Below are positions 21,826 through 33,800 of a stretch of 64,000 nucleotides of DNA, piece by piece (position 1 is the first letter of the stretch; every line of letters begins with the position of its first letter). The position numbers and the translations under genes are program-made. The notes beneath the pieces were generated by a model that saw nothing but the letters and a program-made list of their open reading frames with translations, was not told where the DNA came from and did no database searches. Origin of the DNA: Gnetum montanum (Eukaryota > Streptophyta > Gnetopsida > Gnetales > Gnetaceae); the NCBI GenBank assembly GCA_015680685.1, contig MNCI01035165.1, positions 276,179 to 340,178 on the forward strand, in the 5' to 3' direction.

Positions 21826-21964
21826 TTTTTGTTGTTTTGTGCATTATCTAGAACCTTGTAAAAGTATTTAAATCATTGGAACGAACTTGAGAGTCATATC
21901 TTATTTTACAATTACTACAACAAATTCTCAAAGCACACTGTGATTTTTATTTTGCTAACCGAAA

Positions 21965-23900
21965 ATGTCTTCTTCTTACAAAAGTGCTTCTCCGCCCAAG
22001 GCTGATAATGTTCATTTGACAAAGCCTTAACAATACTAAATCATATATACTCATCTTGATGAGTATGTGTGAAACTTCACCTTCATCTTATACCAAGATG
22101 AATAGCTATGGTCGTGTGACATGGAAGGCAACATTGTGTTACCGCCCAATCGTGCTACTCCTATAATGTTCTATCAAATGCTTATATGATGTGGTCTTTA
22201 AGATCGCCATGGCGAGTATAATGTGGAATATTTCGACACCAGGGATTATCATCCCACCGAAGCACAATGCCTCCAAGATTGGTAGTTGGAATAGTGCTAT
22301 GAGTTTTCGAAAGGAAAATAGCTTAATGATTCTCCATTCCTATTGTACCAACAAGCTAGTGGAGAACTCTTCTTTAGGAGTTTTCCATACAATGATGCTC
22401 CTCTCTTTGACTTTGACGATGAAAGTCAAAACTAGAATCTACACTCCACGATTCACAATCCCGATTTTGGTAATAAGGGATCCAATGACAAAGATAGATC
22501 CAGAGGGGCAAGTAGGGACAGGGATGTAGAAAAAAAGCAAGATCATGATCGTGATCACAATCGCCAAAGAGGCGGTAGTAGGCACTGTGATGGTGCTAGT
22601 TCTTCTTCCTCTTTCCCTTTGTCTTCTTCTTCTTCTTCTTCTAGCTTCAATCGTGATCGCAAAAGGTGAGATCGTGATGGAGGTAACCGAAATGAACAAA
22701 ATGACTGACGAGCCCACAATAATCAAGAGGACCATCAAGACAAGCAAGATCATGGGTGCAAATGTTCAAGAGAGGCACATTGCCATGAATGAAAGGGTAG
22801 TAGAGGGCATTGTAGGCACCATGATCAAGGCCTTGATGAGCCTCTATTTGCTACCTAAAGCATGCTTAACATCGTAGAGGCAATCAAAATCCCAACAAGG
22901 CATGTGAAAGATAGTTGGATCAAACAATTAGACATGAACAATATTTCTTGATTTGAAGGAGGATATAACTCTGATCTGCAAAATCATCTTTAAGCTTTTT
23001 AAGATGCATGTGCCTTGCAAAACATAGAGAACAAGTGGTAGAAACTGAAGTTGTTCCCTAGGACACTCATTAAAGAAGCAAAGAATTGGTACTGGTCTTT
23101 AGAGCCAGCATTTATCAGATGATGGAGTACCATGCTTGAGTTGTTTAATGATAAGTATCAAATGTACTCCAAGATGTCCAACTTAAGAAAGCAAATTCAA
23201 GGGTGGAAACAATAGACACACGAACCCTTGGATGCCACCATTGGCCGATACTATGCCTTGATGCACAAATGCCTTAGCCATGGTTATTCTTAATTAGCTC
23301 AACTTCACCATGTTGTAGACAGGCTTCATAATAAAACAAGGAAAACCCTTGGTGTTAATGCCCAAGGGCAATTATCATAACTAACTAGTCGTTAGGTATA
23401 AAGGTTAATAGAGTAGGTTGCGAAAAAGCAGGGTGAACTAAGAAAATGAGAAAGTGTAGAGGAGTACAACCATGATCCTTTCATCTACAAGAGGGAGGTT
23501 TGATCCTACGACAATGAGGACAAATCCATATTTCATGAGGGAATGCATAAGAAAGCCTTGTCACTTCAACAATTCCAATCTAAACTTACAGCTATGGTTG
23601 ATTAGTTAAGGGACTCCATGGATAGCAGATTTCAAGCTGTCCTCAAAATCACTAAAGAGCCCAAAGAACAAGGTAGTGACCATGATCACAAGAGGAGCAA
23701 GGAAGCTGAACGTGCATATTACAAAGGTAAGGGAAAAATTGCTACAATAGATGAGGTTGCAAACAGTGAATCAAATAATGATCATGGATGTGATGTCTGC
23801 CAGTATGAACATTGTAAGGGATGTTATCTCATTATGTCATATCTTCAGGAGTCTAGGGTGTATGCCTTACATCCACGACTTACACAAAGGTAAACATCCA
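21965..23900 (+). pseudogene. gag: E2 gag
   Basis: ATG 21965 (MSSSYKSASPP) is followed by a conserved block (FTFILYQDE, DMEGNIVLPPNR), a Ser-rich stretch (22600-22655) and the gag core (about 22960-23400: GGYNSD, LKLFPRTLIKEAKNWYWSLEP, MLELFNDKYQMYSKMSNLRKQIQ). The part at 23618-23893 holds the zinc-knuckle remnant CDVCQYEHCKGC. Stops and several frameshifts separate these. Open frames at 22191-22529 and 22545-22877 are alternative-frame shadows over this gene. Confidence 0.8.
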
Positions 23901-24423
23901 GAAGGTTACCTTATCCTCAAGGTAATCTCAAGTAGTTCCACTAGCAAAAACCATATTATCCAAGTGGAGCTCCACCACAACTGTACAAACAGTACCAATA
24001 ATGGTAGCAACCACAATCATGGGCACTTGCACCGCCAAGGCAACAATACCCTTATTGGCAACCTGATCTATATGGTTACCACGTGCAGTAACCCATGTCT
24101 TCACATGACTCTTTTAGTCACATTTCTAATATTCAACCTTACTACCATCCTTTGAATATTATTGAACTCCTTCTCCACATGAAAGAAGGGATGTCACCTC
24201 CTATCGTTATCCTCCTCTTATCCCTACACACACTCGTCCTTTAATTGCATAACTACCACCTGCTCCTCCTATGTAGGATAAACTACTAGCTCAACCACAA
24301 CAACGCAATTCTACAAGGGCTATTAATTCGCAACCCAATCATTAATTGGAGGGGTCGAATGCCTGATCAAAGAAAAGACCTTTCTTTCGACCTTGTAGTC
24401 CACCTAAGCATTCACCTACACCC

Positions 24424-24990
24424 ATGATTGACAACCCTGCTCCTACCTCTTCCTCCATATCAAATTCCTTTGGGCCTCCTTCAAACCAAACTCTACCAAG
24501 GATCCATATCATAATTCTTACTCACACTATGTTTGATTGGATCCGTGCAGAAAACCTTCCCAAGAAATTAGCTGATCCTAGAAGTCCTCTAATCTATTTG
24601 CAAATTATTAGGAATAAATCGTGTAAGGCTCTTCTCAATTTAGGTTCTAGTGTTAATTTGATTTCTCATGAGATGTACACTACCTGGAACTTACCTCCTC
24701 TCAAGAAGAGCAACATTAGATTGGAATTGGCAAACCAATCCATCACTGTTTCATTGGGATTGGTAGAAGACATTGTGACAACTATCTGTGGGTGGTCTTA
24801 TCATGTCGATTTCCTGGTAATCAAAGTGGAGAACTGCAAAGGGGCTTCCCAATCATTATGGAAAGAGCATGGTTGAGCATCATAGATGCAAGAATGGGCA
24901 TCAAAGATCTTTCCCTGAAAATCTCGAAAGAAAACACATTTGGAAAGATTGAGAAGAAGAGAGTTCCATGCATTATGTATAGTGATACAA
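24424..24990 (+). pseudogene. E2 protease
   Basis: Retropepsin would cleave Gag-Pol. The open segment 24424-24876 holds KALLNLGSSVNLIS at about 24625-24668, where the catalytic Asp of D-x-G is replaced by Asn. The LELANQSITVSLGLVEDI flap region and DFLVIKV follow, as in Athila/Tat proteases. A frameshift near 24850 moves the rest (SIIDARMGIKDLS) to another frame. E3 keeps the Asp at the same place (45890 region). Confidence 0.8.
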
Positions 24991-25499
24991 GGTGCAATTG
25001 TGTGCAAAATTTTGGGCCATAAAGCAAGCATCTATCTCTACATGCAAGTAGTGTGCACTAGAAGTAGAAATTCAAAGGTGTCTATATGCAGCAGCCACAA
25101 AACAGGAGGGCACCCAGTGGTTGACCACTAATTCAGAAAGTAGCACACTTTGCATGGAACTAGTTGAGAGCCTAACATGTGAGTGTGTCACAAGTATGGA
25201 TGAACTCGAGCAAGTTCATCACCAACTCTCTAAAGATACAAATGATTATATCCACTAGGGAGAGTTGGAAATTCCTGATAAACTTAAGCAAGAACCCCTT
25301 GAACTGAAAATGTTATCGGCTGGAATGAAATATTTATTTTTGAAAAATAAGAAGTCGATTATAATAAATGCAAGACTTACTCTAGAATAGAAAGAGATGT
25401 TGTTGAAGGTAGTTGAAAGATGGTCAGCAGCTTTTGCTTAGTCATATCCTGAACTCATAGAGATTGATCCTAGGATATGTCAGCATCACATTTACACCA

Positions 25500-26770
25500 A
25501 CTCGGCCATGAAGCCAAAATGACAACCATAGAGGCAGTTAAACCCAAGATTGAAGCAAATCATCAAGGAGAAAATCGAGCAACTCCTCAAGGCAGGGTTC
25601 ATCTATCCCATTGTGGATAGTGAGTAGGTTAGTCTACTTATAATTGTACCAAAGAAAGGTGGTAAGTGGTAAGTCTGCATTGATTTTAGGCTACTAAATA
25701 TGGCAACATTCAAGGATCATTTTCCGTTGTCATTTGTTGACTAGGTGTTAGACACAATATCATGCCATTGCTACTATAGCTTCTTAGATGGTTATAGTGG
25801 CTATAACTATTCAAATTGCACTAGAGGACCAAGCAAAGACAACGTTCACAACTCCCTAGGGGACTTTTCCATATTGTAAGATGTCATTTGGTCTATGCAA
25901 TGTTCCTACCACATTTCAATGCCTGGTCTTGAACATCTTTCAACAGTAGAGCGGTAATGGTGTACAAGTCTTCATGGATGACTTCTCCTCCTATGGAGCT
26001 ACATTTGAGCAAGCCCTATACTACCTTGAACAAGTGTTGAAATAATGTGTCAAAACTAACTTGTGGCTCAATTGGCAAAAAAGTCATCTCATGGTCTAGG
26101 AGGGCATTGTACTAGGGCACAAAATCTCACAAGCAAGAATTGAGGTGAACCCTAAAAAAATAAGGGTCATGCAAGGAATAACCCACTAACCAAAAATAAT
26201 TAAAGATGTTCGACCATTCCTTGGACACACTTACCACTATCGGCGATTGATAGAGAATTTCTCTAAGATTGTAAAACTGTTGGTTGAGCTAACAAAGAAA
26301 TATGCTCCTTTTGTCTAGACCTTGGAATGTGAAAAAGCATTCTAGCAACTAAAAGAAAGGCTTGTGGAAACTCCAATTCTACAAGCAGCAGACTAGTCTA
26401 GATCATTTCATATCATGAAAAATGCATCGAATTATGCCTTGGGAGCTATGCTAACACAATTAGATGATAAGAAACGTCTATACTACATCCATTGTGCTAG
26501 ACAAAGCATTATGGGTACATAATTGAACTACACCACTACAAAAAAAGAATTGATGGTAGTGGTGTTTGCTCTAAAGAAGTTCAAGCATTATGTGCTTGGA
26601 TACAAGGTGTTTGTGCACACTGATCACAGGGCCATCCACTTCCTAATGAACAAGCCAATGGTGAGCCCTCATGTCATATGATGGTTGGTGATCTTGCAAG
26701 AATTCAATCTTACAATGGTGGATTGAAAGGACATTGAGAATGTGGTCATTGATCACTTGTCTTAGTTGTG
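25500..26770 (+). pseudogene. E2 reverse transcriptase and RNase H
   Basis: RT starts near 25535 (KEKIEQLLKAGFIYPI), continues VPKKGGKW and CIDFRLLN, and shows the catalytic FMDDFSSYG at about 25974-26000, then VLGHKIS. RNase H runs at about 26400-26770 (ALGAMLTQ, KKELMVVVFALKKFKHY, VHTDHRAIHFLM, with a stop where LSQL is expected). Many stops; several are TAG where CAG fits. It would copy the element RNA in the particle; this copy cannot. Confidence 0.85.
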
Positions 26771-26969
26771 ATGGGATGACAAAGAGGACGAAAGCCCATT
26801 ATCTAATATGTTTCCTAATGAACTCCTCTTTAATAAGGTTGTTACTGAACAAATGTCCAATGAGCCAAAATGGTATGATAACATTCTCATCTATCTTCTC
26901 ACTTAGGAGATGCCATAAGGGTTGGACCACCAAAAGAAATAGTAGTTTCTTCCTCAAGTAAAGTACTTC

Positions 26970-27345
26970 ATGGAGATCAACGAACATCTTTACAAGGTGT
27001 GCACCGATGGCCTGGTTCGTTGGTGTGTCCCTGATGCTAATCAACTACACATTCTCCAAGATGCTCATAAAGGTGCTTGTGGAGGACACTATGTTGGGAG
27101 ATGTATGGGTATTAAAATCCTGATGACAGGGTACTATTGGCCAACACTCTGTAGGGATGCTCACCATTTCATCTGCTCTTGTGAATGATGCCAGCAAGAT
27201 GGTGAAATAACTACTCGAATGGAGGGACCTCAATAATGGATTCAACCATTAGAACCATTCGACATTTGGAACATTAACTTCATGGGTCCCATCATGTCCA
27301 TGTTAAATGGAAAGGTGTACATCATAGTCACTGTTGACTATCGTA
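26970..27345 (+). pseudogene. E2 integrase, N-terminal part, cut at an inversion
   Basis: MEINEHLYKVC opens the zinc region; GACGGHYVGR and YYWPTLCRDAHHFICSCE carry the H2C2 pattern. After a stop the frame continues to the first catalytic Asp region (KVYIIVTVDY). At 27346 the element sequence breaks off and an inverted segment begins. The missing remainder is found on the minus strand at 29660-28750. Confidence 0.85.
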
Positions 27346-30240
27346 AAAATGTCTAAGGGTAAAGAACTTAACTAATCCAACCAAAAGATATGCAAGTGGA
27401 TCCTTCCCAAACTAGGCACAAGACTTTTATGCCCTTGCATAACTTCAAAACAAAGAGCTTGTGGGCTCCATGGATGATTAATGGTTATAGAAATTAAGTA
27501 CAAAAACCCAAAAGAAACTAACTAAGAATTTTGACACATCAAACCAGGACATCGAACTAACACATGAAACTGACAATGAGGTGAGACATGGGAAGCATAG
27601 ATGGATGAGAGAGTGTGTGGAATGGAGTTCCTAATTATGGTCACATGAAGTCCCTTGTGGATTTTGTGGTTAAATGACTTGATAGAATCCATCCTTAGTT
27701 TAGACCAAAACCAACCACGTTCAATGAGTTCACATTATCATTCTAAGACTAATCCATCCCCTAAGACACAAGAGTGCTTCCATAGAACAACCACCATTCC
27801 AAATTAGGGAAGAAGTAGGAAGTGAGGAAGGGCCTTAGTTAGAGGAGACTAGTCCCATAACCAGTGCTTGTAGCCCGTTTATTCTGTCTAAAGGGTGTGC
27901 TTTGAATTTCCATTATTATTATTATTATTATTATTATTGAAATTGGAACCACACCATGCAAAGACACATGCATTTATTTTGTCTAAGGGGTGTGTTTTGA
28001 ATCCTCATCTCTCTCTTTTTCTTCTTGATGAGAAACACACCATGTGAGGACATATGCATTTATTTTGTCCAAGGGATGTGCTTTGAATTCTCATCATTTT
28101 TTTTTTAAAAACCACACCATGCAAGGACTTATTCAACTTCCTTTATTGGATGGCATAGAACAAGAAGAACTTTATGAAAACACACATGCACCTAAACAAA
28201 TAGAAAAGCACAAAGAGTACTAAATCCCCTTGAAGCCACATCCTATTCAAACCTTTGAATCCTTCCCAATTTTGGAAACTATCAAAGTCACAAATTTATT
28301 AAAGTTTTATTAATGAAAAAGGGACTGCACGTTTCCAAAACAAGGAAACCCATAGAGTTTGTGGATAGGTGGATACTGCTTGTTACATGAAAAGAAACCA
28401 TGTCCTAATTATCCATAACAAAATTCAAAGCCAAAAATCAACACCAACAATCAAATAAAAATAATAGTGGATACCACCATCAAGTAACACATTACCAATG
28501 TACCTAGCACTTATTAACAAAAAGTTAAAAAATCATGCTAGATAAAAGAAAATATAACAAAAAGTGTAAAATATTCAAGAAACAACAAATGTACTAACGA
28601 TGGTGTAAAAAAATTATAAAAGATTAATAACATAAAAACAAAAAAGATGTAAAGGAAAGAATGTGTAAAACAAAAAGTTGTAAAACAAAAAAAAAAGTTT
28701 GAAAAACTGAGAAGTTGCTTGTATGATTAACATGAGTGACCATCTCACCCATGACTAAGTTGAGAGGAGGAAATTCGAAAGATGGAGTGTGGTTGTCCAT
28801 CGGATGAGGTGCTTATTTTGTTAGCTAGTGTATGCTCATGGAAAGGTTTAATTTGTTGGATGTTGATTAGCTATTTCTTATTTGGGCTCTCAGGTTTGTA
28901 GATCATCATGCCCTAGAAGGAAAAGTCTCATAAATAATATAAGGTCCTTCCCACAATGTTTAGAACTTAGTTTGTTGAGGTACGTGTGTAGGATTCCAAT
29001 AGAGAACCTTATCTCCTGGTTAAAATTTAACTTTTCTAATTTTTAGGTCACGATGCTTTTTGTTATAGGTCTTATGCAACTCATTAGATGATAAGGCTAC
29101 TAATCAATTTTTGTCTAGCAGGTTGAGATTCATTAATCTTTCTTTTTTGCTAGACTTAAGTCAAGGTCAAGGTCACAAGCCGTTGAAAGTATATGGAATT
29201 TAGATTGAATAGGAAGTGTTGGTAGTTTTTCATACACAAGCTCATAGGAGGAGTAGCCTATAAGAAGTTTCCAAGTTGAGTGGTAGACCCAAAGGGCATC
29301 GTTGAGTTTTGTGCATTAGTACTTCCTATACTTGCTAACAGTTCTTGTTAGTATTCTTATGATTTCCCTATTAGTAACCTCAGCTTGACCATTAACTTGG
29401 GGATGGTAAGGTGTTGTGAGTTTGTGTTCAAGCCCCAAGCATTGCATGAGCTTCCGAAAAGTAGTGCCTATAAAATGAGTTCCATTGTTAGAAATTAATG
29501 CACATGGCATACCAAACCTATTTACAACATTTTGTTGTACAAGCCAAGTAGCAGTAGAGGATGTACAGTTGATGACAGTTGCTGCTTCTGCCCATTTCAT
29601 ATAATAGTCAACAATGACTATGATGTACACCTTTCTATTTGACATGGACATGATGGGACCCATGAAATCAATGCCCCAAATTTCAAATGGTTCTAATGGT
29701 TAAATCCATTGTTGAGGCCCCTCCATTCAAGCAGTCATTCCATCATTTCATTGGCATTGTTCACAAGAGCAGATGAAATGGTGAGCATCCCTGAAAAGTG
29801 TTGGCCAGTAGTACCCTACCATCAAGATTTTAATGGTCATGCGTCTCCTAGCATAGTGTCCTCCACAAGGACCTTCATGAGCATCCTGGAGAACACGTAA
29901 TTGATCAACATTAAGGACATACCAATGAACCAGGCCATCAACGCACACCTTGTAGAGATGTCTATTGATCTCCATGATGTGCTTTACCTAGTGAAGAAAC
30001 TATTGTTTCTTCTACTAGTCCAACTCTTATGGCATCTCTTGAGTGAGAAGATAGGTGAGAATGTTATCATAGCATTTTAGTTCATTGGGCATTTGTTTAG
30101 TGATAGCCCCAACAAAGAGGAGTTCAGCAGGAAATGTATCAGATAATGGGCTTTCATCCTCTTTGTCATCGCATCGCAACTAAGACAAGTGATCAGTGAC
30201 CACATTCTCAACACCCTTTCGATCTACCATTGTAAGATCA
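27346..30240 (-). other. Inverted segment inside E2 (integrase plus 3' spacer)
   Basis: Read on the minus strand this is one continuous piece of the same element family: RNase H end (30240), integrase N-terminal part (29975-29748), catalytic core (29663-29316, with TPYHPQVNGQAEVTNRE), integrase C-terminal end (about 28950-28750), then 3' spacer to 27346. Its first ~650 bp repeat 26690-27345 in inverted orientation, and its last ~340 bp repeat 30241-30597 in inverted orientation. The core's second catalytic Asp is Asn (ISNNGTHF). Microsatellite (ATT)9 lies at 27912-27938 and three copies of a roughly 95-bp unit at 27890-28130. Confidence 0.8.
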
Positions 30241-31243
30241 AATTCCTACACTAGCAAGTCATTTAACCACAAAATCCACAAGGGACTTTATGTGACCATA
30301 ATTAGGAACTCCATTCCACTCTCTCTCTCATCCATCTATGCTTCCCATGTCTCACCTCACTGCCAGTTTCATGTGTTTGTTCGATGTCCTAGTTTGATGT
30401 GTTGGAATTCTTAGTTAGTTTCTTTTGGATTTTTGTACTTAACTTCTATAACCATTAATCATCCACGGAGCCCACAGACTCTTTGGTTTGAAGTTATGCA
30501 AGTGCATAAAAGGCCTATGCCTACTTTGGGAAGGATCCACTTGCATATCTTTTGGTTGGGTTAGTTAAGTTCTTTGCCCTTAGACATTTTTATAATCATA
30601 TTCTTTTTGTTTACCCCATCAATGACATCCAGTTGTACACATCTTCACAATAGTTTTCAGTGAATTCTTCTTTTCATTGTTGTGAATTCTTATACTCTCT
30701 TCAAATATTTCCTTATATTAAACCTTTCAAATTTAATGGACTGCTTAATGTAATTAACCCTATCTGTCAGCCTTCCTGCTAACACTACTCAAGGAACCAA
30801 TCAACCACAATCACAACCTAGCCAAGACAAGACAAGGCTTTTAACCACCATGTGTTACACATTGCATATTAATTCATGATTTTGTTGTGATTGCAGTGGG
30901 AAGCATGGACTAGAAGCAAGACTATCTTCACCAAGGATGATGCAGCAGTACCACACAATGAGGATTGTTTGTGATCGAAGGATCTCTTCTATCTCTCTCT
31001 TTCCCCTGCTGGTAAGAGTTGTTGGATGTCAGTGATATCCAGGGTGTTCACTTTTCTTTTCATGAGCACCCCATTTTGTAAAGATTGTGATGTCGTACAC
31101 ATGGGCACTCAAAGTTTGTCTGTTTTATCTAAGTCAATTCGTAATGTTAATCAATAATCCCATACCTACCCAATATATGTTGTAATGAACTTGTTCCTCC
31201 TCTTCTTCACTTGAGGATGGGTTTTCATTCAATCATGGGGGTA
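30241..31243 (+). other. E2 3' spacer, non-coding
   Basis: + orientation continues after the inverted segment and carries the family's CCACTTGCATATCTTTTGG block near 30540, down to GAGGATGGGTTTTCATTCAA and the purine tract at about 31235-31243. No ORF of note. Confidence 0.7.
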
Positions 31244-32024
31244 TGATGAACATCGTGTATGCAACATCACAACATCTACCCTAGGTCTATAAATACTACG
31301 CCTGGGCTTCCATTTTGAGTCAATTTTTGGTCATTCTTAGTCAAAGTAGCAAAGCCCTTGTAGTCTATTTTTCTCAGAGTTAGAATATTTTCTAAGTGCC
31401 TACAAAAGAAGTCTAAAGTGTGTATGGTTCTTTGTTCAAGCACTGATGTACCTAAGTGTAGCAGTGTGACGAGAATAAAACAAACTATTTTGACAATCTT
31501 TGCAACACTAATAATAGCTTAATATTTTTCTTAATGCTCTTTACTTTCTTGTTATTTACTTTAATGCATTTGAATTAGCAATTTATTTCCAGCAGTTAAT
31601 GAATGCAAGCATGATTACTTCGAGCATTCATATATTACTTGGTAACCTAGCAATGCTTAACATTTGGTAGCCCAACAATGCTATATGTGTTCAGGATGTA
31701 TCTAGGAAAGTGGAGCAGTTACTTGTGTTAGGCTAGCTAGGCAATAAACATTAGTTTTTAATCTACTCTACCCTTATTCTTGTTGTAGGCGATTACATCC
31801 ATAAAATATAAAACGACAAAAAATCACATAACTCAATTACACTTAAACCATACCCTTGAGCCTTACAAGTGTAATTGGGAAGACAACGGATGTTCTCAAC
31901 ATCATTTCACTTCCTAGAGAAATTAGTGTACAAGATAACTATAGGTCCATAGAATTCAACGAAATCACGCATAACGCCTTAGTGATTTGTATGGTTGGGC
32001 ATAGGGGTACCTCACCACTCATCA
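31244..32024 (+). repeat. E2 3' LTR
   Basis: It starts TGATGAACATCG, has TATAAATA at 31288-31295 and ends CCACTCATCA, followed by the TSD CACAC. It is 83 bp shorter than the 5' LTR because part of the upstream ACGT/ACAT array is gone. Confidence 0.9.
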
Positions 32025-32029
32025 CACAC

Positions 32030-32734
32030 TCACATCCTCAATGATATTGCAAAGCATAAAGTTGTACAACCGCATATACAATCAACCTCAATGTAAAGTA
32101 TAATCGAACTAAATCATATAGAACTATGATCCAACACACAAAGAGCTATAATGGCTAATATCACACACAATTGACCACAGAGATGCACACACTCTCATGC
32201 AATCTCTCTTCCAACTCACTCATGCATTCCATATACACTCATATAAAATAAGCAAACATGACTAATATTTATGAATTACAAAACAAAGAAACTTAGGCAA
32301 ACTTTTTCTATGATCCAACTTGGAGATTCCTAGTGGTTTTCATTCTTGTTTTCATCTTTCTTGACTATTTTCCCTCTTACAACTACAAGCATGGGACTTT
32401 TCTCAACCATATGGGATGTCTTCAAGCTTAACAAGATGTCTCCTTGTCAATCATGAATCTTAGACAATACATCTCTTATCTACACAATACATCTCCTTTG
32501 GATATGAGAAGTCTTCTACCTACCCAAGACATCTTCTCAAAGACATATTCTTCTTACATAAGACATCTACACTTCTACTTAAGACATCTCTCAAGAAAAT
32601 GGGATGTCTTCTATGGTGTCCTAGCTCTCAATCCAAACATCTCCCAGGCTACCAAGACATCTCTCTAGCTTGTTAATCCTTCAATTGACTACCTGTAGGA
32701 ATGAAAAAGTGTTTAAAAAGGTGTCCCTACATCA
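32030..32734 (-). repeat. Chromovirus 5' LTR, part 2
   Basis: It resumes with TCACATCCTCAATGATATTGCA, matching 2050 onward of the intact copy, and ends ..CCTACATCA before the ACCAT flank. It contains the same AGACATCT/AGATGTCT-rich stretch. Confidence 0.8.
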
Positions 32735-32739
32735 ACCAT

Positions 32740-33297
32740 GTTATCTTATGATAAGGATATGTTGACTTTGATTGAACATGGGTCCTATTGAGATCTTGTT
32801 AGATAAACTTTTTTTCTTTTACATCTCTAGGAGTGATACTTTGTAAATATTGCTTGCTTAAGAATTTAGAAGCATGCCAGTGAATTTGATGCTTCTCTAA
32901 CCAATCTAATTTTTTAGTAAATCTAATGTTTCTTCAGTGAATTTGATTTTTAGTAGATTTAATTATTTTCTCTTTGATTTTTCCTCAATGAATCTAATTT
33001 TTTTTAGAATTTTTCTATGGGGGATTCTTTATTACTTTTAACTTCTTCAACTAATGTTGAAATTTTTGCTTCTTCTATCGATGAAAAAATTTCCATTAAT
33101 TCTCATAATGCAAAATTACAAGTTGGTAAAAAAAAAACTTATCCAACTTCTTGTAGTGATGTTAATGCAACTAAGACACTTAATTTTGTTCTTCCTAATG
33201 ATGTATACAATATTAGTGAAATGGTAACCTTCTTCTCCTTTGTTGCTTCATGACATACCTTCATAAAATGATCTTTCCAAAGTTAAGCTTCGATAGA
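32740..33297. other. AT-rich stretch, one unplaced ORF
   Basis: Repeated words of the type AGTGAATTTGAT / AATCTAATTTTTTAG fill 32870-33005. An open frame at 33017-33253 (+, 78 codons, MGDSLLLLTSSTNVE..) has Ser/Asn-rich composition and no recognisable domain. I do not claim it as a gene. Confidence 0.4.
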
Positions 33298-33609
33298 CTA
33301 ATAGGGCCTAGAAATTTTATCAACTACTTTGTAGTCAATAACAATTACTTCTAGTCCAACTTTCATTAACATTACCATGAACATTGATGAGGCCAAATGA
33401 TCAAGTGGCAACATAATATTGCCTTCTAAGTTCCTCCATCGCATTTGTTCATCCCAATGAAGGATGAAGACAAAGTCTAGATAAGGATTTGGATGCCAAT
33501 AGAATATTTTGACTTGATAGGACACATCATCTTTGCTTTTGGTTATTCTGTCACATCCCCTATTAGAATCATTGATAAGTAGGGAATTAGTTCTATGAGA
33601 AGAAGACAT
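33298..33609 (-). pseudogene. gag: E4 gag, N-terminal part
   Basis: MSSSHRTN.. with FVFILHWDEQMRWRNLEGNI matches the N-terminus of the E3 gag (48494 down) and the E2 gag. This copy keeps an open frame of 103 codons. The MSSSH start also repeats at about 33686 after a local duplication of the leader. The rest of the element is missing to the left. Confidence 0.8.
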
Positions 33610-33800
33610 TTTGAATTATTGCTTATTCTATCATGTTCCTTAGTAAAATAATCAAGTGGTAAATTAGTTCTATGTGAAGAAGACATTTTCAATTACTATG
33701 TATGCATTAATAGAATAATATTATTTCTCAAGTGACAAATCATTAAGTTCTAATAGTAATCATGTATTATTTATACTAATCTAGATCACTAGCACCAAGT

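Larger units (their letters stand above)
20941..32024 (+). mobile_element. E2: Athila-like Ty3/Gypsy element, 11.1 kb
   Basis: LTRs are 20941-21804 and 31244-32024. The TSD CACAC (20936-20940 and 32025-32029) is perfect and is confirmed by the empty site in the paralogous LTR at about 2040. Order: PBS, gag, PR, RT, RNase H, IN, then an inverted segment (27346-30240), then the 3' spacer, purine tract (CATGGGGGTA) and LTR. The RT motif FMDDFSSYG, the PBS and the LTR ends place it with Athila/Tat-type elements. Every gene is broken. The LTRs differ at roughly one base in eight over a 190-bp block I compared by eye, so the insertion is old. Confidence 0.9.
1884..32734 (-). mobile_element. Chromovirus-type Ty3/Gypsy element, nested host
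   Basis: One minus-strand element can be traced across 30.9 kb. From high to low coordinate it has: 5' LTR (20777-20940 continued at 32025-32734), primer-binding site complementary to initiator tRNA-Met (20761-20772, minus reading TGGTATTAGAGC), gag start (20707 down to 20521), RT and RNase H (11749-9850), integrase (4059-2992) and 3' LTR (1884-2794). The flanks are ACTAT (1879-1883) and ACCAT (32735-32739), a 5-bp TSD with one change. Later insertions occupy 4060-9847, 11750-18154 and 20941-32029, and other sequence lies at 18155-20520. The integrase style, with PIPKDPW before the catalytic core, is typical of plant chromoviruses. All ORFs are broken. Confidence 0.75.

Noticed and set aside
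22191-22877. Open frames of 112 and 110 codons (+) and 104 codons (-)
   Set aside because: They overlap the E2 gag in other frames; the gag homology follows a different frame with breaks.
33017-33253. 78-codon + ORF with Ser/Asn-rich product
   Set aside because: AT-rich setting, no domain, no second copy; chance ORF is likely, so listed only as part of a non-coding stretch.
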